From CALHVX01 sp964640725 (GTDB lineage Bacteria; Pseudomonadota; Gammaproteobacteria; Pseudomonadales; Azotimanducaceae), in NCBI GenBank assembly GCA_964640725.1, contig CAZXIJ010000001.1:62001-126000 (forward strand): a stretch of DNA of 64,000 bases. The letters run 5' to 3'. Position numbers and translations under genes: made by a program. Of the stretch, positions 59,251 to 64,000 are shown piece after piece. Below the pieces are notes generated by a model, which saw only the letters and a program-made list of their open reading frames with translations, was not told the DNA's origin and did no database searches. Positions within the stretch are counted from its first letter, which is position 1; each line of letters begins with the position of its first letter.

Positions 59251-60846
59251 CTAGCGGTCGGTTGCCGACTCCAGGGACGGCAGGAAGGCCGGGCGCGGCG
59301 CGGGGGGCAAACGCTGCTCCAGCGCAAAAGCCATGGCCAGCAGCGCTGCGTCCTGCTGCGCCGGGGCCGTCAGGGACACCCCGATCGGCAAGCCCATCAC
59401 CTGCCCGGCGGGCAGAGAAATCGTCGGCCAGCCAGAGATCGCGGCCAGGCTCGCGCTGCCCAGAGAAAAGCGGTCCCCGGCGACGGCATCAATGGGCCAC
59501 GCGGGCGCGTTCGTCAGGGCGATGATGCCGTCAAAGCGATGGGTCGCCAGCAAGGCCGCCAGCTCGCTGCGCAACCGGTCCCGGCTGCCGGCCAGCACCG
59601 CCGCGTAAGCCTGCGCATCGAGGGCGCCCTGCGCCGTGGTCATCTCGAGCAGGTCCTGGCCAAACCAGGGCATGGTCGCCGCCGCGTTGGCCTCGTTAAA
59701 GGCCATGATCGCCGCCAGGGTGTCTGGCCCGTCAAAGCGGTCCGGCGCTGCCAGATAGGTCGCCAGGCTGCCATGAAACTCGTGCAACAGGACCGCGAAG
59801 GAAGCTTCGTTGATGGCGTTGTCGATCTGGTAAGCCAGCGGGTCGATCAAGATCGCACCGGCGGCCGTCAGCGCCTTGAGCGCGGTGTCGAAAATCTGCT
59901 CGAGCCGCGGGTCCTCGCCGGCGCCGTAGTGATCGCGCCAGACGGCGATGCGCTTGCCGGCCAGGGCGTCGAGGGACAGCCCTGCCTCAAGGTCCTGCGC
60001 ATCAACGGTCATGACGGCGGCCACGCGCGCGGCGTCGCGAACCGATCGCGCGATCGGGCCAGCGATATCGTGGGACGGGGCGATGGGGACGATGCCGTCA
60101 CCGCTCACGCGGTGCTGCGTTGGCTTGAATCCGACGACGCCGTTCACGCCCGCCGGGCAAACGATGCTGCCGTTGGTTTCCGTACCGATCGCGACGGGCA
60201 CGATGCCTGCGGCAACCGCCACCGCGCTGCCGCTCGACGAACCGCAGGGGTTGCGGTCCAGCACGTGGGGGTTGCGCGTCTGGCCGGCGACGCTGCTCCA
60301 GCCGCTGACGCTGCGCTGGCTGCGGAAGTTGGCCCACTCAGACAGATTGGCCTTGCCAACGATGACTGCGCCAGCAGCCCGCAAGGCCGCGGCGACCTCC
60401 GAGTCGTCCAGCGCCCGCCTCGTTGCCAGCGCCAGCGCTCCCGCGTGCGTCGGCAGGTCATCGCCAGTGTCGATATTGGCCTTGAGCAGCAGCGGCACGC
60501 CGAACAGCGGCCGCTCCGCAAGCACCGCGTCGACGTCCTGCGATCGCTCATCCAGCGCAGCAGCGATCGCGCCGGCATCGGGGTTCCAGTCAGAAATCGC
60601 GTTCAGATCGAAACATTCATCGTCCAGCCGCTGCGCCCGGGCATCCACCGCCGCAACGCGGGCCGCGATACTTTCTGCATCGCGGCGCAGGGCAGCGTTC
60701 AGTTCGTCCAGGGAACGGTAATCCGGGCCGGCGCCGGCAAAGGGCGCGGCGCAAAGGGTTGCCGGCGCGCGTTCGACGGCGGTGCAGCTGCCGAGGGCCC
60801 ACACCGCCGCAGGCAGCAGGCATTGCAGCAAGCGATAGCGGGGCAC
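59251..60846 (-). CDS. amidase-signature lipoprotein
   Basis: This 531-residue amidase-signature hydrolase has a lipoprotein-type signal (LGSC, C21). The Ser-cisSer-Lys triad is in place: K122 (LLLKANID), the cis-Ser in NPCGSSSGSA, and the nucleophile Ser in GTETNGSIVCPA. It cleaves amide or ester bonds outside the cytoplasm; the substrate is unknown. It lies 8 bases after the desaturase on the same strand, so the two may share a message. Confidence 0.9.
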   Translation of the reverse strand: MPRYRLLQCLLPAAVWALGSCTAVERAPATLCAAPFAGAGPDYRSLDELNAALRRDAESIAARVAAVDARAQRLDDECFDLNAISDWNPDAGAIAAALDERSQDVDAVLAERPLFGVPLLLKANIDTGDDLPTHAGALALATRRALDDSEVAAALRAAGAVIVGKANLSEWANFRSQRSVSGWSSVAGQTRNPHVLDRNPCGSSSGSAVAVAAGIVPVAIGTETNGSIVCPAGVNGVVGFKPTQHRVSGDGIVPIAPSHDIAGPIARSVRDAARVAAVMTVDAQDLEAGLSLDALAGKRIAVWRDHYGAGEDPRLEQIFDTALKALTAAGAILIDPLAYQIDNAINEASFAVLLHEFHGSLATYLAAPDRFDGPDTLAAIMAFNEANAAATMPWFGQDLLEMTTAQGALDAQAYAAVLAGSRDRLRSELAALLATHRFDGIIALTNAPAWPIDAVAGDRFSLGSASLAAISGWPTISLPAGQVMGLPIGVSLTAPAQQDAALLAMAFALEQRLPPAPRPAFLPSLESATDR

Positions 60847-60854
60847 GGAGCCGC

Positions 60855-62006
60855 TTAGCCGGGCAGCATCTGGCCGTTGATCTGGCTCAGGCGATTGACC
60901 TGATCTTTCAGGCTACGCTCCAGCATGGCCAGCTGCGCATGCAGCGGGTCTTTGAAGCGACGCTTGAGCTCGTCGGTGCGGGCGTTCAATCGCGCCTTCT
61001 GCCGCTCGAAAGCCTCCCGTCGAAGCTGGCTCCACTCTTCCAGGCACTGGCGAAAATGCGCCGCCTCTTCTTCGATGATGGCGCGCCACTTTTCGCTGTT
61101 GGGGAGTTCCGCCAAGGTCCGCTCCGCGCGGCGCAGCTGGGTCTCCACCTCGGCCTCCCGAATGCGAATCGCGTCTACGGTCTTCAGGTCTGAGCTGAGG
61201 CCGACAAAGGAACAGGCTTTGATCAGCCACTTGGTCGGATCAAACTGCCACCACTTGACCCCGTTACGGTAGTCGCGCTGAAAGCGGTGGTGGTAGTTAT
61301 GGTAGCCCTCGCCGTAGGTAAAGAGCGCGAGAATGGTGTTGTCCCGAGCGCTGTTGTCTTCCGTGTACGGTCGTTTGCCCCAGAAGTGCGCGAGGGAGTT
61401 GATGAAGAACGTCGTGTGGTGCGAGAACACCAGACGGGCGACGCCCATCAGCAGCAGGTTCGCGATCCAGTCGCCGGTAAGATAGCCCACGAGCAGCGGC
61501 GGCCCGAAGTTCATGATCAGGGTAATCGCGAGGTAGTGCTTGTGCTGCCAGGCCACCACCGGATCCCGCTCCAGGTCCGCTGCGTTGCTGAAATCGTCCT
61601 TGCCGGACTCGTAGGACCGCAGCATCCAGCCCAGGTGAGAAAACCACAGGCCGCGGCCCGCGCTGTAAGGGTCGCGGTCGTCGTCATCGACATGGCGATG
61701 GTGCCGGCGGTGTCCGGAGGCCCAGACCAGGATGCTGTTCTGTACAGCGGCCGCGCCGAAGAGCGCGTAAAACAGCCGCAGGGGCAAGCTGGCGCGATAG
61801 GCGTTGTGCGCCCAGAGGCGGTGGTAGCCACCGGTGATCGACATGCCCGTAAGCGCCGCGAACACCACGAAACCGGTCACGGCAACCGCATCGAAACCGA
61901 CAGTCAGGGCGTACCAGGGAACACCGATCGCCGCGATGGCGAAGGTCGCAGCGAACAGTATCGTCTGCACCCACAACAGTTCCGGTTGGTTCGCGTCGTC
62001 CGTCAT
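60855..62006 (-). CDS. acyl-CoA desaturase with C-terminal coiled coil
   Basis: This 383-residue membrane desaturase of the delta-9 type has histidine boxes H62-RLWA-H67 (GYHRLWAH), H99-RRHH (SGHRRHH) and HNYHH. Several hydrophobic segments flank them. About 110 C-terminal residues form a long charged helix (RIREAEVETQLRRAERTLAEL...FKDPLHAQLAMLERSLKDQ), more than the usual enzyme has. It introduces a cis double bond in acyl chains for membrane fluidity. The ATG at 62006 has GGAGG. Confidence 0.92.
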   Translation of the reverse strand: MTDDANQPELLWVQTILFAATFAIAAIGVPWYALTVGFDAVAVTGFVVFAALTGMSITGGYHRLWAHNAYRASLPLRLFYALFGAAAVQNSILVWASGHRRHHRHVDDDDRDPYSAGRGLWFSHLGWMLRSYESGKDDFSNAADLERDPVVAWQHKHYLAITLIMNFGPPLLVGYLTGDWIANLLLMGVARLVFSHHTTFFINSLAHFWGKRPYTEDNSARDNTILALFTYGEGYHNYHHRFQRDYRNGVKWWQFDPTKWLIKACSFVGLSSDLKTVDAIRIREAEVETQLRRAERTLAELPNSEKWRAIIEEEAAHFRQCLEEWSQLRREAFERQKARLNARTDELKRRFKDPLHAQLAMLERSLKDQVNRLSQINGQMLPG

Positions 62007-62202
62007 GCGCCTGCCTCCGATTCGTGTTCCTAGATTAGACCGCGCCGTGCCGCAAAACCGCGACAAGTCGCCGATTCTCCGGCAACCGCGCGAGCACGAT
62101 GGTCAATCCACTTGATTTTCTCGGGCCTTAGCATGCGATGCCCAGCGGCTCTCGGCAAGACCTGTTGAGTCGGCGATGGCCCGCTGACGCCCTCGGCCGC
62201 GG

Positions 62203-62547
62203 CTACGGTTTGCGCTGCCAGCGCTCGACAAAGATCCAGGCCCCGCTGGCTGTTCTGGCGAGCGTCTTCTTGCCCGCGAGCGCCTCGACCTTGGTTCTCT
62301 CAAGGCCATGGGCCGCTGCAATGCGTTCGTACTCCGCCCGCCGCTTGGCATTGACCTCGGTCACCACCGCCATGGCATCGGCGGCAATGGTTTCCTGCAC
62401 GGCGCCCAGGTAGCCGTCCGCCCGCTCGCCGACAACGCCCGCTGCCTTGAGGGCCTCCAGCGTATCCGCCTGGGCGGCTGCAGACGCCAGGGCCAGCAGC
62501 GCTGCAAGGATCAGGCTCGCCCATCGATTGTGCTTGCTGCTGCGCAT
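62203..62547 (-). CDS. ydbL: YdbL-like DUF1318 periplasmic protein
   Basis: This 114-residue protein has a signal peptide (ASLILAALLALASAAAQA) and the YdbL core GVVGERADGYLGAV...VNAKRRAEYERIAAAHGL...GAWIFVERWQRKP. In E. coli YdbL is linked to YdbH and YnbE in phospholipid transport to the outer membrane. The ATG has AGGAGG. It is the last gene of the three-gene unit, 10 bases after ynbE. Confidence 0.9.
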   Translation of the reverse strand: MRSSKHNRWASLILAALLALASAAAQADTLEALKAAGVVGERADGYLGAVQETIAADAMAVVTEVNAKRRAEYERIAAAHGLERTKVEALAGKKTLARTASGAWIFVERWQRKP

Positions 62548-62557
62548 GGCCAGCCTC

Positions 62558-62767
62558 CTAGAACAGTTCCGAGTTGTCGGCGAACAGATCATCCAGGTCC
62601 TGATCCACTTTGACGAGAATCTCGTGCTTGATGTTGACGTTCAGGTTGATCGTGATTGGCTCATCGGTCGCGACCTTTACCGTCGGCGTGCAGCCGCTCG
62701 TTCCCAGACACAGCAGCACCGCGGCAAGCACGCCGGGCACTGGCAAGGGGCAGCGGAAATCGAGCAT
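62558..62767 (-). CDS. ynbE: YnbE-like outer-membrane lipoprotein
   Basis: This 69-residue lipoprotein (LGTSGC) is followed by the short conserved core TPTVKVATDEPITINLNVNIKHEILVKVDQDLDDLF, a match to YnbE. YnbE forms a beta-sheet with YdbH to bridge the periplasm for lipid flow. The ATG at 62767 was chosen because it begins the signal; an open frame to 62800 exists. It lies 58 bases after ydbH. Confidence 0.88.
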   Translation of the reverse strand: MLDFRCPLPVPGVLAAVLLCLGTSGCTPTVKVATDEPITINLNVNIKHEILVKVDQDLDDLFADNSELF

Positions 62768-62825
62768 GTCAGAGACTCTCTGCGGCAATGCACGGACCAT
62801 AGCAGTGTCGTCCTGGCCAGGCGAG

Positions 62826-64000
62826 TTAGCGGTTCAGGCGCTGTTCAACCCGGTCTGTCAGCACTCGATCGGCGCGCAGGGACTGCAGCAGCAGCGGTAT
62901 GTTGTTGGTCAGGTTCAGGTTGTACTGAATGGCCCGGCCTCGCTCCACCGCGGGGTTGGAACCCCGCAGGGACAGCGCCAGTGCCAGCTCGCCCGACGGC
63001 GCGTAGCTGACGTCGCCGGACAGGGCGCTGTAGCGAAAGTCCGTGAGCGCCCGGAGCGCGAAATCGAGCCCGGGCTGGCCAGTACTTTGAGCCAGGCTGT
63101 CGGTCAGCGCGATGGTGCCGCCTGGCGGTCGCGCCGCGATCTGCCCGCCGCTGATCGCAAGCGCCCCGTCCCGCACCGAAACGGGCAATCGACCGTCCAG
63201 GACACCAGTGCCGCGAACGTCCTCTCCCTCCAGGGCCAGCAGTTCTGCCAGAGCAAGCCCCTGCAGGTCGAGCACAAAGTCGGCATCCAGGGGCTCCACG
63301 GCCAGCTCGAACGGCGCGCTGGCCACGGTCCCCCCAAAGGCGGCGATGCGGCCAGCGCCGACCGCCAGCCGGGTACCGGTCGCGTCCCCGGCAAGGCGCA
63401 GCGGCAGGGCAGCCAGGGTCAAAGAAAAGCCGGGATCGAGCCGTGCAAGGGTCAGGGGCGCATCGCCGGGCGTCGCCAGCTCGAAGACAGCGTCGTCGCC
63501 AGCGCCAGCCCAGCGCAGCTCAAGCCCGCTGAACGGGCTGGTATCGAGCTGGCCGGCGCCGCCGGCCAAGGACCCTTCGAGCGTCCACCGGGCCTGCTCG
63601 GCAAGGGTCAGGGCGAAGACGCCGCGCAGCAGTCCCGCATCCAGCTCAACGGGGTGCGGCCAGCGCCGGAAGAGCCCCGCAAAGAAAGGGCGCTGCACCG
63701 GATGCTCGAAGGGCGCGGTCAGCTGCACGCGCCCGCTGCCAAGGTCCGCCGAACCCGAGACGGGCACTCGCAGCGGCCCGGTTTCAGCGTGGCCGGAAAA
63801 GGTCGCCGTCCCGGGCGACAGAGTCACGGTAGCCTGGGCGCTGACCGGCTTGAGGGCCAAGGGTGGATCCAGGGCCCGCAGCGCCTCCAGGTCCACGACC
63901 AGGTTGCTGACTGCGGCCGCTACCTGCGCCGTCACGCCATCGGCAGCCCAGTTGAGGCTGCCCTGGTAGGACAGATCCCCGCCCAGCAGGTCGGAGGACG
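62826..64000 (-). CDS. ydbH: YdbH-like intermembrane phospholipid transport protein, C-terminal part (cut by window edge)
   Basis: The frame is open to the right edge, so only the last 390 residues are present; a GTG at 63935 is not the real start, since GGDLSYQGSLNWAADG continues in frame before it. Repeated short amphipathic strands (SDLGSGRVQLTAPF, AFGGTVASAPFELAVEPLD, ISGGQIAARPPGGTIALTD) form the AsmA-like beta-groove expected for YdbH. The gene neighbours ynbE and ydbL support the assignment. Confidence 0.85.
   Translation of the reverse strand, partial: SSDLLGGDLSYQGSLNWAADGVTAQVAAAVSNLVVDLEALRALDPPLALKPVSAQATVTLSPGTATFSGHAETGPLRVPVSGSADLGSGRVQLTAPFEHPVQRPFFAGLFRRWPHPVELDAGLLRGVFALTLAEQARWTLEGSLAGGAGQLDTSPFSGLELRWAGAGDDAVFELATPGDAPLTLARLDPGFSLTLAALPLRLAGDATGTRLAVGAGRIAAFGGTVASAPFELAVEPLDADFVLDLQGLALAELLALEGEDVRGTGVLDGRLPVSVRDGALAISGGQIAARPPGGTIALTDSLAQSTGQPGLDFALRALTDFRYSALSGDVSYAPSGELALALSLRGSNPAVERGRAIQYNLNLTNNIPLLLQSLRADRVLTDRVEQRLNR

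Overview
The window is GC-rich, densely packed chromosomal DNA from a gammaproteobacterium, probably a free-living marine or sediment heterotroph. This reading rests on outer-membrane lipid transport genes (YdbH/YnbE/YdbL, MlaA/MlaC-like), parts of an XrtA/PEP-CTERM exopolysaccharide system, glnS, a RibBX-type riboflavin enzyme and abundant acyl-CoA metabolism. I see no transposase, phage gene, CRISPR array or rRNA. There is one tRNA (Arg, anticodon UCG). Most genes lie in short operons with overlapping stops and starts.

Layout. 1-4.4 kb: a Zn-alcohol dehydrogenase (cut by the left edge), a PdxA2-like dehydrogenase and RibBX, then the tRNA, a one-domain asparaginase and an acyltransferase. 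4.4-11.3 kb: a sucrase/ferredoxin-like protein, then an operon of acyl-CoA dehydrogenase, MoxR-type AAA ATPase, VWA protein and CitE-like lyase. 11.5-18.5 kb: three XrtA-associated surface-polysaccharide genes without an exosortase, and an Ig-domain lipoprotein. 18.7-28.3 kb: CinA-like protein, SDR, POT peptide transporter, GH3 glycosidase coupled to glnS, transglutaminase and TesB. 28.3-32.6 kb: a structured leader with a possible 43-residue ORF, then a heterodimeric ABC exporter. 32.6-39.1 kb: a two-subunit acyl-CoA dehydrogenase, YjbQ and a multi-PAS GGDEF-EAL protein.

39.1-48.6 kb is one long leftward gene string: CHAD-like protein, a redoxin whose UGA codon sits where a UxxC active site is expected and is followed by a bacterial SECIS-like hairpin, a TRAP-T transporter (TatT, DctP, DctQ, DctM), MlaC-like, MlaA-like and an HpnN-like RND protein. 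I read this as a candidate composite system moving a hydrophobic substrate across the envelope, headed by a selenoprotein.

48.6-59.2 kb holds a complete coenzyme F420 set: an F420-dependent LLM oxidoreductase next to glucokinase; a divergent operon npdG-cofE-cofD-cofC; and a fused CofG/CofH (FbiC) preceded by EthD-like and ThuA-like genes. A 12-base motif is shared upstream of the two F420 loci. 59.2-64 kb: an amidase lipoprotein, a fatty-acid desaturase and the YdbL-YnbE-YdbH module, cut by the right edge.

The strongest candidates for something new are the selenoprotein-TRAP-Mla-RND operon and the F420 regulon in a gammaproteobacterial setting.
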